The notes below the pieces were generated by a model, which was given only the letters and a program-made list of their open reading frames with translations, did not search any database and was not told the DNA's origin. This document shows, in pieces, positions 1 through 10,732 of a stretch of 64,000 nt of DNA. Within the stretch, counting starts at the first letter, position 1. The number at the start of each line of letters is the position of its first letter. This stretch comes from Brevundimonas vesicularis. GTDB taxonomy: Bacteria; Pseudomonadota; Alphaproteobacteria; Caulobacterales; Caulobacteraceae. A program made the translations under genes and the position numbers. The DNA lies in assembly GCF_014204545.1 (NCBI RefSeq), contig NZ_JACHLJ010000001.1, positions 1,550,001 to 1,614,000 on the forward strand, written 5' to 3'.

Positions 1-290
1 CCCGGCTGAAGCCTGAGGGCGATCTGCCGGTGCCGCACATGGGCTGGAGCCGGTTGACGCGCGACCGCGACGACGCCTTGCTGGAGGGCGTCGCCGACGG
101 CGCCTATGCCTATTTCGTCCACGGCTTCGTCTGTCCCGACGGACCGGCGACCCTGGCGCGCGCCGACTATGGCGGCGTCGTTCCGGCTGTGGTTCGATCC
201 GCCAACCGCTGGGGCTGCCAGTTCCACCCCGAACGCTCGGCCGAGGCCGGGGCGACCATCCTCAAGAACTTCCTGGGCCTGTCATGCTGA
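1..290 (+). CDS. hisH: Imidazole glycerol phosphate synthase glutaminase subunit HisH (3' part)
   Basis: C-terminal portion of HisH, cut by the window edge; the reading frame is open from base 3. HisH hydrolyses glutamine and passes ammonia to HisF. The fragment shows the class I amidotransferase end: VPHMGW, then QFHPERS, which carries the His and Glu of the Cys-His-Glu triad; the nucleophilic Cys lies upstream of the window. The stop TGA (288-290) overlaps the hisA start at 284, so the two are translationally coupled. Identity is secure from motif and operon context. Confidence 0.93.
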   Translation, partial: RLKPEGDLPVPHMGWSRLTRDRDDALLEGVADGAYAYFVHGFVCPDGPATLARADYGGVVPAVVRSANRWGCQFHPERSAEAGATILKNFLGLSC

Positions 291-1021
291 TCTACCCCGC
301 CATCGACCTGAAGGACGGCGTCTGCGTGCGCCTGATGCACGGCGACTTCGCCCAGGTGACGCATTACGACCAGCAGCCGGCCGCCCGCCTGACGACCTTT
401 GCGGCCGAGGGCGCGGAGTGGATTCACATCGTCGATCTGGACGGGGCCGAGGCGGGCGAGGCGCGCCAGCACGCCCTGATCGGCGAACTGACCCAGGCCA
501 TCGACGTCAAGGTTCAGTCGGGCGGCGGCGTGCGCAGCGCCGACGATGTGAAAAAGCTGCTGGACGCCGGCGTGTCGCGCGTCGTCGTAGGCTCCTTGGC
601 GGTGACCCAACCTGAGGCGGTGGCCAACTGGCTGGAAACCTTCGGCGTCGAGCGCATCACCTTGGCCCTGGACGTCAAGATCGAGGACGGCGTGCCGGTT
701 CCCGCGCTGAAGGGCTGGACCCAGTCCTCGGGCATGACGCTTTGGGAGGCGCTGGATCGGTATCCCAAGGGAACCGCCAAACACCTGCTGGTGACCGATG
801 TCGGTCGCGACGGCGCCCTAACTGGGCCGAACCTGGACCTGCTGGCCGAGATCCGCAGCCGTCGGCCGGATCTTGTGCTGCAGGCCTCGGGCGGCGTCTC
901 CTCGCTGGACGATATCGCTGCGGTCAAGGCTCTGGGCTGTCACGGCGCCATCGTCGGGCGCGCGCTCTACGAGAACTGCTTCACCCTGCCCGAGGCGATC
1001 GCGGCGGCCAGACGCTCATGA
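284..1021 (+). CDS. hisA: ProFAR isomerase HisA
   Basis: 1-(5-phosphoribosyl)-5-[(5-phosphoribosylamino)methylideneamino]imidazole-4-carboxamide isomerase, fourth step of histidine synthesis, cytosolic. The 245-residue TIM barrel has the usual family length. Catalytic Asp8 (AIDLKDG) and Asp130 (LALDVK) are in place, with the phosphate-binding loops SGGGVRS near 80 and QASGGVSS near 205. It overlaps hisH by 7 bases and its TGA overlaps the ATG of a 12-codon mini-ORF at 1018. Confidence 0.97.
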   Translation: MLIYPAIDLKDGVCVRLMHGDFAQVTHYDQQPAARLTTFAAEGAEWIHIVDLDGAEAGEARQHALIGELTQAIDVKVQSGGGVRSADDVKKLLDAGVSRVVVGSLAVTQPEAVANWLETFGVERITLALDVKIEDGVPVPALKGWTQSSGMTLWEALDRYPKGTAKHLLVTDVGRDGALTGPNLDLLAEIRSRRPDLVLQASGGVSSLDDIAAVKALGCHGAIVGRALYENCFTLPEAIAAARRS

Positions 1022-1052
1022 CGGCCCATCCTGCATCAAGCGGGGCGGTCAA

Positions 1053-1056
<4 letters not shown>
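1018..1056 (+). CDS. Possible 12-codon leader peptide linking hisA and hisF
   Basis: A 12-codon frame (MTAHPASSGAVK) whose ATG overlaps the hisA stop as ATGA and whose TGA overlaps the hisF ATG as ATGA. This double overlap could pass ribosomes from hisA to hisF without a separate strong Shine-Dalgarno; only a weak purine stretch precedes hisF. No conserved domain. It could equally be chance in a 31-base intergenic space. Confidence 0.3.
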
Positions 1057-1819
<763 letters not shown>

Positions 1820-1820
<1 letters not shown>

Positions 1821-1978
1821 TCCTCCCCCGAGAAGCGGAGCGGAACGGGGGAGGGGGACCGCGAAGCGGTGGAGGGGGCGGACCCGCGCTCCATTGCCAA
1901 ACGTTCGACATCCAGCCCGATTTCGCCCCCTCCACCACGCTACGCGCGGTCCCCCTCCCCCGCTACGCGGTGGAGGAT
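1820..1978. repeat. Dispersed inverted-repeat element, copy 1
   Basis: About 159 bases between hisF and hisIE. It begins ATCCTCCCCCG and ends GGGGGAG-type sequence finishing GGAGGAT. Nested palindromic blocks (GGGGGACCGCGAAGCGGTGG on the left, the complement CCACC..CGCGGTCCCCC on the right) would fold into a long hairpin. A second copy lies at 19090-19217 with near-identical arms and a different centre. Its end supplies GGAGG just upstream of hisIE. This resembles REP/MITE-type intergenic elements. Confidence 0.85.
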
Positions 1979-1986
1979 CAGGAACA

Positions 1987-2616
1987 ATGACCATGATCGA
2001 CCCGAACACCATCGACTTCGCCAAGGGCGACGGCCTGGTCCCTGTCGTGGTGCAGGACGCCGCTACGCTGCAGGTCCTGACCCTGGCCTATATGGATCGC
2101 GCGGCGCTGGATGAGACGATCGCCTCCGGCGAGGCCACCTTCTTCTCGCGCTCGCGCGGAGGGCGGTGGAGGAAGGGCGAGACCTCGGGCGACCGACTTC
2201 ACGTCGTCTCCATCACGGCCGACTGCGACGCCGACGCCATCGTGCTGGGCGTCAGGCCGGTCGGAAACGCCTGCCACCTGAACCGGACAAGCTGTTTCGG
2301 AGAGGCCGACGCGCCGGGCCTGGGTCGGATCGCCCGGCTGGAGCGCACCATCGCCGAACGGGCCGCCGCCGATCCGTCCGAAAGCTGGACGGCCCGACTG
2401 ATCGCACAGGGGCCCAAACGCATCGCCCAGAAGGTCGGCGAGGAGGGCGTGGAGACCGCTCTGGCCGGCGTCGCCGGCCCGGACGAGGAACTCGCCAGCG
2501 AGGCTGCGGATTTGATCTATCACCTGCTTGTTCTTCTCCATGCCCGTAACATGGTGTTTCAGGACGTGCTGGACGTGTTGGCCTCGCGAGCGGAAGCGGC
2601 CAAAGACAGCGGCTAG
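1987..2616 (+). CDS. hisI: Bifunctional phosphoribosyl-AMP cyclohydrolase / phosphoribosyl-ATP pyrophosphatase HisIE
   Basis: 209 residues with two domains. Residues 1 to about 110 are HisI, showing the metal site CDADA..NACHLNRTSCF; about 115 to 205 are HisE, with LERTIAERAAA and KRIAQKVGEEGVETALA plus the DLIYHLLVLL helix. It catalyses the second and third steps of histidine synthesis. The start at 1987 follows AGGAACA and the GGAGGAT end of the repeat; an ATG two codons later is also possible. hisI and hisE are separate genes in many alphaproteobacteria, so the fusion is worth noting. Confidence 0.93.
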   Translation: MTMIDPNTIDFAKGDGLVPVVVQDAATLQVLTLAYMDRAALDETIASGEATFFSRSRGGRWRKGETSGDRLHVVSITADCDADAIVLGVRPVGNACHLNRTSCFGEADAPGLGRIARLERTIAERAAADPSESWTARLIAQGPKRIAQKVGEEGVETALAGVAGPDEELASEAADLIYHLLVLLHARNMVFQDVLDVLASRAEAAKDSG

Positions 2617-2664
2617 ACCGTAAAGGCGTGCGTCCCGACAAATGGGATCATCGAGGGACAAGAC

Positions 2665-4117
2665 ATGGCGGCTCTCATTCTGTTTGGCGGCGGCGGCGAT
2701 CTGGCGATGCGCATGCTCCTGCCGTCGCTCTATTTCCTCGAACACGACGGCCTTCTGCCTGAAGGGCTGAAGATCATCGGCGCCGCGCGTTCGGAAGAGA
2801 GCGCCGACGACTATATCGCCAAGGTGCACGAGGCGGTGAAGGCGCGCGCCGAAGCCGACAAGGTCTGGGACGAAGCCAGCTGGTCGCGGATGAAGGCCCG
2901 GCTGGACTATCTCGCCGTCGACGCCACCTCGCCCGAAAGCCTCAAGCCGCTGAAAGACAAGGTCGGCGACGGCGAGGTCACCTCCTTCCTGGCCGTGTCC
3001 CCATCGCTCTATGCCCGCATCGTCACGGCGATGAAGGCGGCGGGTCTGGCGGAAAAGAACTGCCGCATCGTGCTGGAAAAGCCGGTCGGGCGCGACCTGA
3101 AGTCCTTCCTCGAAATCGACGACGCCGTGGCCCACGCCTTCAGCGAAAACCAGGTGTTCCGCATCGACCACTATCTGGGCAAGGAGACGGTCCAGAACCT
3201 GATCGCCCTGCGGTTCGGCAACACGATCTTCGAGCCGCTGTGGAACAACCTGTCCATCGACCACGTGCAGATCACGATCGGCGAGACGGTGGGGGTCGGC
3301 GATCGCTGGCCCTACTACGACGAATACGGCGCCCTGCGCGACATGCTGCAGAACCACATGCTGCAGCTGCTGTGCCTGGTGGCGATGGAGCCGCCGAGCG
3401 ACCTGGACCCAGACTCGGTGCGCAACGAGAAGGTCAAGGTGCTGCGGTCCCTGCGTCCCGTCACGGTGGACGAGGTCGAGCGCGTCACGGTGCGGGGTCA
3501 GTATGTGGCGGGCGTCTCAGAGGGCAAGCCGGCCAAGGGCTATGACGAGGAGCGCGGTCAGCCGTCGGACACCGAAACCTTCGTCGCCGTTCGGGCCGAC
3601 ATCGACAACTGGCGCTGGGCGGGCGTACCCTTCTTCATGCGGACCGGAAAGCGCCTGCCCGAGAAGCGCACCGAGATCGTGATCCAGTTCAAGCCGGTGC
3701 CCCACTCGATCTTCGACCGCGACGACCGTGGAGAAGTGCAGGCCAACCGGATGATCATCGAACTTCAGCCCGAGGAAGACATCTCGCTGACGGTGATGAA
3801 CAAGCGGCCCGGCCTGGATCAGCGCATGCAGTTGCAGCCGATCAAGATGAGCCTGTCGTGGGGGGTCGATGGCAAGTCCGCCGCCCCGCCGCGTCGCCGC
3901 ATCGCCTATGAGCGTCTGCTGCTGGATGCGATGGCGGGAGATTCGACCCTGTTCGTGCGACGCGACGAGGCCGAACAGGCCTGGAAATGGGTGGATGAGG
4001 TGTCCGAGGCCTGGGCCGAATCCGGCCTGAAGCCCGACGACTACGTCGCCGGAACCTGGGGCCCCGACAGCGCCGACATGTTGATGATGCGGACCGGCCG
4101 CGACTGGAATACGACCG

Positions 4118-4125
<8 letters not shown>
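2665..4125 (+). CDS. zwf: Glucose-6-phosphate 1-dehydrogenase
   Basis: Oxidises glucose 6-phosphate to 6-phosphogluconolactone with NAD(P)+, the first enzyme of the Entner-Doudoroff route. The 486-residue protein has the N-terminal dinucleotide loop FGGGGDLA (7-14) and the substrate motif RIDHYLGKE (166-174) with the catalytic His. EKPVGRDL (138-145) is also typical. The start follows GAGGGACAAG. It opens the operon zwf-pgl-edd-glk and overlaps pgl by 8 bases. Confidence 0.97.
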
Positions 4126-4834
<709 letters not shown>

Positions 4835-4835
4835 A

Positions 4836-6725
4836 ATGGCGCTTCATCCCACCGTGGCGGCCGTCACCGCCCGCATCGTCGAAAAAAGCCGCGAGACCCG
4901 CGCCGACTACATCCGTCGCATGGACGCCGCCCGCGACAGCGGGACCGGCCGCGCCAAGCTCAGCTGCGCCAACTGGGCCCACGCCTTCGCCGGCCAGACC
5001 ATCGCCGACAAGCTGACGGCGATGGACGGGTCCAAGCCCAATCTGGGCATCGTCACGGCCTATAACGACATGCTCTCGGCCCACCAGCCGTTCGAGCGCT
5101 TCCCCGGCGTGGTCCGCGAGGCCGTGCGTCAGGTCGGCGCCACGGCTCAGGTCGCCGGCGGCACCCCCGCCATGTGCGATGGCGTCACCCAGGGCCGCCC
5201 CGGCATGGAGCTGTCGCTGTTCAGCCGCGACGTCATCGCCATGTCCACCGGCGTGGCCCTGACGCATGACGCCTTCGACGCCGCCCTGATGCTGGGCGTC
5301 TGCGACAAGATCGTGCCCGGCCTGTTCATGGGGGCCCTGGCCTTCGGCCATCTGCCCGTCGTCTTCGCCCCCGCCGGTCCGATGCCCTCGGGCATTCCGA
5401 ACGCGGAGAAAGCCCGGGTCCGCGCCGAGTACGCCCAGAACAGGGTGGACCGCCACACCCTGCTGGAGAGCGAAATCGGCAGCTACCATTCGCCCGGCAC
5501 CTGCACCTTCTACGGCACGGCCAACTCCAACCAGATGATGATGGAGCTGGGCGGGCTGCACATGCCGTCCACCGCCTTCGTCCATCCCGACACCGGCCTG
5601 CGCGACGCCCTGACGGCGGCGGCGGCCAAGCGGGCGGTCGAACTGGCCCGCAGTGGCGAATGCCGCATGGCCGACGTCATCAGCGAGAAGTCCATCGTCA
5701 ACATGATCGTTGCTCTGCTGGCCACCGGCGGCTCGACCAACCACGCCATCCACCTGGTCGCCATGGCGCGGGCGGCGGGCGTGCTGATCGACTGGACCGA
5801 CATGGACGAACTGTCGTCGGTCACGCCGCTTCTGGCCCGCGTCTATCCCAACGGTTCGGCCGATGTGAACGCCTTCCAGGCCGCCGGCGGCGTCGCCTTC
5901 GTGGCCCGCGAGCTGGCCCAGGCCGGGCATATCCACGCCGACGTCACGACCATCATGGGTCAGGGCATCGAGGCCTATTTCCAGGAACCGTCGATGGTGG
6001 ACGGCGAACTGGTCTGGCGCGACGGCGTCGCGGAAAGCCTCGACTTGGACATCCTGCGTCCCGCCTCCAACCCGTTCGACAAGGAGGGCGGTCTGCGGCT
6101 CGTCCAGGGCGACCTGGGCCGGGCGGTCATCAAGATCTCGGCGGTCAAGCCCGAGAACCGCAGCGTCGAGGCCCCCGCCGCCGTCTTCGAAACCCAGGAA
6201 GACGCGCTGCAAGCCTTCCGGGACGGCAAACTGTTCCGCGACGTGGTTGTGGTCCTGCGTTTCCAGGGACCGAAGGCGAACGGCATGCCCGAACTGCACA
6301 GCCTGTCCCCGGCCCTGTCAGTCATTCAGGACAAGGGATTCAAGGTCGCCTTCGTCACCGACGGCCGCATGTCGGGCGCCAGCGGCAAGACGCCCGCCGC
6401 CATCCACGTCTCGCCCGAAGCCCTGGCCGGCGGTCCCCTGGCCCATGTGCAGGACGGCGACATCATCCGCCTGGACGCCGAGGCCGGAGTCCTGACCACG
6501 GTCGGGATCGCCGACCTGACCGCCCGTCCCCTCGCCGCCCGTTCCGCCGCCAACGCCGAGGGATCATCCTGGGGCTATGGCCGCGAACTGTTCGGCGCCT
6601 TCCGCCATGTGGTCACCACGGCCGAACAGGGGGCGACCGTCTGTTTCGCCGTGCCGACCGGCTCACGCGGTCATGACGACACGCCGCCCAACCCCAACTT
6701 CGTCGACCGGACCGTGGACGCCTGA
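4836..6725 (+). CDS. edd: Phosphogluconate dehydratase
   Basis: Dehydrates 6-phosphogluconate to 2-keto-3-deoxy-6-phosphogluconate using a 4Fe-4S cluster. 629 residues of the IlvD/Edd family: [36 protein letters not shown]-type active region, [13 protein letters not shown] and [10 protein letters not shown] are all recognisable, and the C-terminal [13 protein letters not shown] closes the fold. The ATG at 4836, one base after the pgl stop and behind GGAGGAAGG, was preferred to an upstream in-frame ATG inside pgl. Confidence 0.97.
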   Translation: MALHPTVAAVTARIVEKSRETRADYIRRMDAARDSGTGRAKLSCANWAHAFAGQTIADKLTAMDGSKPNLGIVTAYNDMLSAHQPFERFPGVVREAVRQVGATAQVAGGTPAMCDGVTQGRPGMELSLFSRDVIAMSTGVALTHDAFDAALMLGVCDKIVPGLFMGALAFGHLPVVFAPAGPMPSGIPNAEKARVRAEYAQNRVDRHTLLESEIGSYHSPGTCTFYGTANSNQMMMELGGLHMPSTAFVHPDTGLRDALTAAAAKRAVELARSGECRMADVISEKSIVNMIVALLATGGSTNHAIHLVAMARAAGVLIDWTDMDELSSVTPLLARVYPNGSADVNAFQAAGGVAFVARELAQAGHIHADVTTIMGQGIEAYFQEPSMVDGELVWRDGVAESLDLDILRPASNPFDKEGGLRLVQGDLGRAVIKISAVKPENRSVEAPAAVFETQEDALQAFRDGKLFRDVVVVLRFQGPKANGMPELHSLSPALSVIQDKGFKVAFVTDGRMSGASGKTPAAIHVSPEALAGGPLAHVQDGDIIRLDAEAGVLTTVGIADLTARPLAARSAANAEGSSWGYGRELFGAFRHVVTTAEQGATVCFAVPTGSRGHDDTPPNPNFVDRTVDA

Positions 6726-6756
6726 TCCACCGAACCGCGCGCAGGAAACGCCTGAA

Positions 6757-7728
6757 ATGAATGACAAGACCCTCCTCGTCGGCGATGTCGGCGGCACGAA
6801 CGCCCGCTTCGCCGTGGCTCGAATGGTGGACGGCAAGCCCGTGCTGGACCACCACGAAAGCTTCCCGGCCGAGACCTATCCGACCTTCCTCGAAGGCGTC
6901 GCCGCCTTCATCGACGGCTGCGAGGTCAAGCCGACGGGCGGCGTGATCGCCGTGGCCGGCCCGGTCACGGACGGCGCCATCGACCTGACCAACTCGCCCT
7001 GGCAGGTGTCGGAGGCGGAGCTTCAGACCCTGGGCCTGAAGCCGGTCAAGCTGATCAACGACTTCGAGGCCCTGGCCTGGGGCGCGCCCATCGTGCCGGA
7101 AGACCAGCTGGAAAGCCTGGGCGGTCCGGTCGACGGCGATCCGCACTGCACCGCCGCGGTGCTCGGCCCCGGCACCGGCTTCGGGGTCTCGGCCCTGGTG
7201 CGCGATGCGGCGGGCAAGGAGATGGCCATGCCGTCAGAGGGCGGGCACGCCTGCTTCCCCCCCGGCGATCCGGTCGAGGACGAAATCCTGCGCATCCTGC
7301 GTCGCCGCTATGACCGGGTGTCGATTGAGCGGCTGATCTGCGGACCGGGCCTGCTGAACATGCACCGGGCCCTGGCCGAGATCGATGGGCGCGAGACCCA
7401 CATCGACGATCCGGCTCAGATCACAGCAACGGCCCTGGCGGATCCGAACAGCCCGTGCGGCGCAACCCTGGCCCGCTTCTGCGCCATCCTCGGCGCGGTC
7501 GCCGGCGACATCGCCCTGACCACCGGCGCGCGCGGCGGCGTCTATATCGCCGGCGGCATCGTTCCGCGCATCCTGCCCTTCATCAAGGCCAGCCCCTTCC
7601 GTCAGCGGTTCGAGCGCAAGGGCCGGTTCAAGGAGTATATGCAGGACATTCCGACCAAGGTGATCATGCACAAACACGCCGCCCTGCTGGGCGCTGCGCG
7701 GGTCGCCTTCGCCCAGTCGGAGGGCTGA
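6757..7728 (+). CDS. glk: Glucokinase
   Basis: ATP-dependent glucose phosphorylation, feeding the preceding enzymes. 323 residues of the Glk family: VGDVGGTNARFAV (8-20) is the ATP phosphate motif, LINDFEALAWG near 95 holds the catalytic Asp, and GPGTGFGVSAL and a C-terminal GGVYIAGGI complete the actin-like fold. The start was set at MNDKTLLVGDVGG; longer in-frame extension overlaps edd and is not family-like. Last gene of the zwf operon. Confidence 0.96.
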   Translation: MNDKTLLVGDVGGTNARFAVARMVDGKPVLDHHESFPAETYPTFLEGVAAFIDGCEVKPTGGVIAVAGPVTDGAIDLTNSPWQVSEAELQTLGLKPVKLINDFEALAWGAPIVPEDQLESLGGPVDGDPHCTAAVLGPGTGFGVSALVRDAAGKEMAMPSEGGHACFPPGDPVEDEILRILRRRYDRVSIERLICGPGLLNMHRALAEIDGRETHIDDPAQITATALADPNSPCGATLARFCAILGAVAGDIALTTGARGGVYIAGGIVPRILPFIKASPFRQRFERKGRFKEYMQDIPTKVIMHKHAALLGAARVAFAQSEG

Positions 7729-7762
7729 CGCGACGAGCGATCACGAAAATCTCACGGCGGCG

Positions 7763-7787
7763 TGAACCGAACCGTCACCGTAGCGTT
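7763..7787 (+). promoter_or_regulatory. EcfG-like general-stress promoter
   Basis: TGAAC, 16 bases, CGTT, about 30 bases before the lipoprotein start. It matches the alphaproteobacterial EcfG consensus GGAAC-N16/17-CGTT at all but the first base. Much of the spacer (CGTCAC, AAG/TAG before CGT) and the Shine-Dalgarno block GGAGAGGAAAC recur upstream of the small gene at 31429. Confidence 0.5.
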
Positions 7788-7818
7788 TGAGAGTTTCCAC
7801 CTAGGAGAGGAAACTCAC

Positions 7819-8124
7819 ATGAAAAAGTTCGCCATCGCCGCCGCTTCGGTCTTCATGCTGGCCGGCGTCGCCGCCTGCGGTGAAAGCGCCGCCGACAAGG
7901 CCGCTGAAAATCAAGCCGACGCCATCGAAGCGACGGGTGAAGCCCGCGCCGACCAACTGGAATCGCAAGCCGCGACCGCTCCGACCGCTGCTCAGGCCGA
8001 CGCTCTGAACGCCCAGGCCGACCAGGTCGAGAAGAACGCCGACCGCAAGGCCGACATGGTCGAGCAGCAAGCCGGCAACGCCGACGGCGGCGCTACGACG
8101 GCCAACACGCCTTCGACCCACTAA
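7819..8124 (+). CDS. Small Ala/Gln-rich lipoprotein, function unknown
   Basis: 101 residues. A signal peptide with a lipobox (MKKFAIAAASVFMLAGVAAC) predicts lipidation at Cys20. The rest is charged and helical with repeating ADKAAENQADAIEA-type heptad-like spacing, so a coiled coil is likely in the periplasm. It has a strong Shine-Dalgarno (GGAGAGGAAAC), its own promoter-like site and a terminator downstream, so it is probably monocistronic. Stress control is inferred from the promoter. Confidence 0.8.
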   Translation: MKKFAIAAASVFMLAGVAACGESAADKAAENQADAIEATGEARADQLESQAATAPTAAQADALNAQADQVEKNADRKADMVEQQAGNADGGATTANTPSTH

Positions 8125-8161
8125 GGTCTGGCGACCAACTAAATCCGTTTACGGATGGATC

Positions 8162-8191
8162 AGCCCCCGTCGTTTGCGACGGGGGCTTTTT
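8162..8191 (+). terminator. Rho-independent terminator after the lipoprotein gene
   Basis: Stem AGCCCCCGTCG / CGACGGGGGCT with loop TTTG, followed by a T run. It ends transcription from the left; the facing gene on the other strand ends just to its right. Confidence 0.9.
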
Positions 8192-8204
8192 CGTGCCTGC
8201 GACC

Positions 8205-8567
8205 TCAGTCGATGCAGAGGGTGGGGCCGGCCTTGCCGTCCTCGACCGTCGTGTTGCAGCCGAAACGGTCGCTGGTCGCCTGGCAGACGCCGGTCGCCGC
8301 CGTCGCCGGCGCCACGCCGCTGTTGCCCTCGATGCGGCAGTCGCCCTGGCACTGATCGCCGTCGGTGCAGCGCTTGCCGGCGTCGGCGTAGCTGATGACG
8401 CACTGCCAGGATTGCATCCGCCCGACCTGTTTCATCGTGCCGCCGCGCGTGGCGCAGGACGCGGCGTCGGCGCTCTGCATCGGTGCATCCGACGCCGCTC
8501 CCGTGGTCTGGAGCGAGCAGGCGGCGGCCAGAAGCGCGACGGCGGCGATGAGGGAAATGCGGATCAT
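8205..8567 (-). CDS. Cysteine-rich lipoprotein downstream of hmgA
   Basis: 120 residues starting [17 protein letters not shown], a signal peptide with lipobox (LAAAC). The mature part has about eight cysteines (for example [37 protein letters not shown]), suggesting a disulphide-stabilised domain. The ATG overlaps the hmgA stop as ATGA, so it is translated with hmgA. I do not recognise the family; its link to tyrosine catabolism is unclear. Confidence 0.8.
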   Translation of the reverse strand: MIRISLIAAVALLAAACSLQTTGAASDAPMQSADAASCATRGGTMKQVGRMQSWQCVISYADAGKRCTDGDQCQGDCRIEGNSGVAPATAATGVCQATSDRFGCNTTVEDGKAGPTLCID

Positions 8568-9859
8568 GAGATCTGTCCTTTGGTGAAGCCTGACCAGACG
8601 TCGTCGTAGTCGAGCTGCATCTGCGGTGATTCCGACGCCCATTTCGTGACGCGGATCGGCATGCGCGTCTCGAACATGAAGGCCAGGGTGTTTTCGATCT
8701 TGTGGGGCTTGAGTTCGGCCTTGATCGCGCCGTCATAGCTAGCCTGATCGGGGCCATGGCCGCTCATGCGGTTGTGCAGCGACGCGCCGCCTGGCGCGAA
8801 GCCGCCCGCCTTGGCGTCATAGGCGCCGGTCACCAGACCCATGAACTCGCTCATCACGTTGCGGTGGAACCACGGCGGACGGAAGGTGTCCTCGGCTACC
8901 ATCCAGCGCGGCGGGAAGATGACGAAGTCGATGTTGGCGGTGCCCGGCGCCTCGGACGGGCTGGTCAGGACGGTGAAGATCGACGGATCGGGATGGTCGT
9001 AGCTGACGGTGTTGATCGTGTTGAACCGCGCCGTGTCATAGCGGCAGGGCGCCAGATTGCCGTGCCAGGCGACGACGTCCAGCGGACTGTGATCGAAGGT
9101 CGTGGCCCACAGGCGGCCGCCGTACTTCTGGACGCACTCGGTCGGGCGATCCACATCCTCATAGGCCGCGACTGGGGTCTCGAAGTCGCGTGGATTGGCC
9201 AGGCCGTTCGAGCCTATGGGGCCGAGATCGGGCAGACGGAACGGACTGCCGTAGTTCTCGCAGACATACCCGCGCACTGGCCCCTCGACCTCGACGCGGA
9301 AGCGTATGCCGCGCGGGATCAGGACGATGTGACCCGGCTGGGCCTCGATGACGCCCATCTCGGTGACGAAGCGATGCAGCCCCTCCTGGGGCACGATCAG
9401 CAGTTCGCCGTCGGCGTCATAGAAGACCCGGTCGGTCATCGATCGGTTGGCGACATACAGGTGAATGCCCGCCCCGGCCCCGCCGTCCGGTTCGCCGTTG
9501 CCGCCATAGGTCGTCAGCCCCTCGACCCAGTCGGTCGCAGCCTGCGGGATCGGCAGCGGGTCCCAGCGCATCCGGTTGGGATTGGGCGGCGTCTCGTCGA
9601 ACGGACCGGAGCGGACGCAGCCCTGGTCGAAGGGGGTATAAGGCCCATGCTGGGCCGAGGGACGCAGGCGATAGAGCCAGCTGCGGCGGTTTTCGGCCCG
9701 TGGGGCGGTGAAGGCCGTGCCGGACAGCTGTTCGGCATACAGGCCCATCGGCGTCTTCTGCGGCGAGTTGCGGCCCACCGGCAGGGCGCCGGGCGCGGCC
9801 TCGGTCGCGAAATGATTGCCGAAACCGGTCATGTAGGCGGGCGCGTTGGATCGCGTCAT
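8564..9859 (-). CDS. hmgA: Homogentisate 1,2-dioxygenase
   Basis: Ring-cleaving Fe(II) dioxygenase of tyrosine/phenylalanine catabolism, making maleylacetoacetate. 431 residues, the normal length. [13 protein letters not shown] near the start, [11 protein letters not shown], and [20 protein letters not shown] with [18 protein letters not shown] are signature stretches supplying His/Glu iron ligands. The start at [15 protein letters not shown] was chosen over a longer frame without homology. Neither hmgB nor hmgC is seen nearby. Confidence 0.97.
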   Translation of the reverse strand: MTRSNAPAYMTGFGNHFATEAAPGALPVGRNSPQKTPMGLYAEQLSGTAFTAPRAENRRSWLYRLRPSAQHGPYTPFDQGCVRSGPFDETPPNPNRMRWDPLPIPQAATDWVEGLTTYGGNGEPDGGAGAGIHLYVANRSMTDRVFYDADGELLIVPQEGLHRFVTEMGVIEAQPGHIVLIPRGIRFRVEVEGPVRGYVCENYGSPFRLPDLGPIGSNGLANPRDFETPVAAYEDVDRPTECVQKYGGRLWATTFDHSPLDVVAWHGNLAPCRYDTARFNTINTVSYDHPDPSIFTVLTSPSEAPGTANIDFVIFPPRWMVAEDTFRPPWFHRNVMSEFMGLVTGAYDAKAGGFAPGGASLHNRMSGHGPDQASYDGAIKAELKPHKIENTLAFMFETRMPIRVTKWASESPQMQLDYDDVWSGFTKGQIS

Positions 9860-9974
9860 GTCGTGTCTCCCTATGCTCCCTCGTTTAGCCGTCCCCGGCG
9901 CCAGCGTCACCCTTTGCCCGTCAGGCAACAGCTTGGCGGTTGGCGCGTTGCTGTGGCCTCGCGGAGGGATTTCC

Positions 9975-10478
9975 ATGACCTATCTGACCCGGGCGGTGTT
10001 CGCCTTCGCCAGCCTGCTGCTGTTGCTGGCGGCCATGGCCCTGATCGGGTTCGGGGTGAAGGATGCGCTGCACGGCATCGGCTCGCCCGACAAGTCCGGC
10101 GCCGATGCGGTTCTGGACGTGCTGGGCTATGTCATCGTCGCCATCGCCGTCTTCGACGTGGCCAAATACATCTTCGAGGACGAGGTTCGACGCGGCAACG
10201 AGAAACGCAGCGCCGCCGAGGCCCGGCGCAGCCTGACCAAGTTCCTGTCGACCATCGTCATCGCCCTGTTCCTCGAAGCGCTGGTGGTGGTGTTCAAGAC
10301 GGCGCGCGAGGACGTGGCGCAGCTGCTCTATCCCACCGCCCTTCTGATCGCCTCGGTGCTGGTGCTGGTGGGCCTGGGCGTCTTCCAGCGCCTGTCGGCC
10401 ACGGTCGAGGAAAAGGTCGGCGACGACGACGAGGCCGAGGACCGCAAGGACAAGGTCAGGCGAAAGGCCGCGCCCTAG
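9975..10478 (+). CDS. Four-helix inner-membrane protein, unknown function
   Basis: 167 residues with about four hydrophobic helices (near 5-27, 45-65, 93-112 and 119-137) and a charged cytoplasmic tail ([16 protein letters not shown]). The start at MTYLTRAVF follows GGAGGGATTTCC. It is divergent from hmgA and ends inside the stop of the opposing small gene. No family recognised. Confidence 0.75.
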   Translation: MTYLTRAVFAFASLLLLLAAMALIGFGVKDALHGIGSPDKSGADAVLDVLGYVIVAIAVFDVAKYIFEDEVRRGNEKRSAAEARRSLTKFLSTIVIALFLEALVVVFKTAREDVAQLLYPTALLIASVLVLVGLGVFQRLSATVEEKVGDDDEAEDRKDKVRRKAAP

Positions 10479-10732
10479 CCTTTGCTCGGCAGGAAGGGCG
10501 AGAAGGTGATGACGGTGAAGGTGTCGCGCACGTGCGGCCGCGTCTGGACCTGTTTCGTCACGAAGGTGCCGATGTCGGCGTCACGCGGCAGGTTGAACTT
10601 GGCCAGCAGGTCGTGCTGACCCGAGGTGGAATAGACCTCCGAGACGTTCTCGACATTGTCCACGATGTCGGCCGCCACGTCGTTGGCGTAGCCCAGCTCG
10701 CATTTGATGAAGACGAAGATGGCGGTCATCAT
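10475..10732 (-). CDS. Stand-alone AsnC/Lrp ligand-binding (RAM) domain protein
   Basis: 85 residues corresponding only to the C-terminal ligand-binding half of Lrp/AsnC regulators: AIFVFIKCELG, VEVYSTSGQHDLLAKF-like middle and a C-terminal strand FTVITFSPF. There is no helix-turn-helix, so it cannot bind DNA by that route; such proteins form rings that bind small molecules. The start (10732, or 10729) follows AGAGGA on the minus strand and overlaps the start of the divergent hydrolase. Confidence 0.85.
   Translation of the reverse strand: MMTAIFVFIKCELGYANDVAADIVDNVENVSEVYSTSGQHDLLAKFNLPRDADIGTFVTKQVQTRPHVRDTFTVITFSPFLPSKG

Noticed and set aside
1978-3357. 459-codon open frame on the minus strand across hisIE and zwf
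   Set aside because: It is antisense to two well-supported genes, is rich in His/Arg/Asp as expected from a shadow of GC-rich codons, and has no domain.
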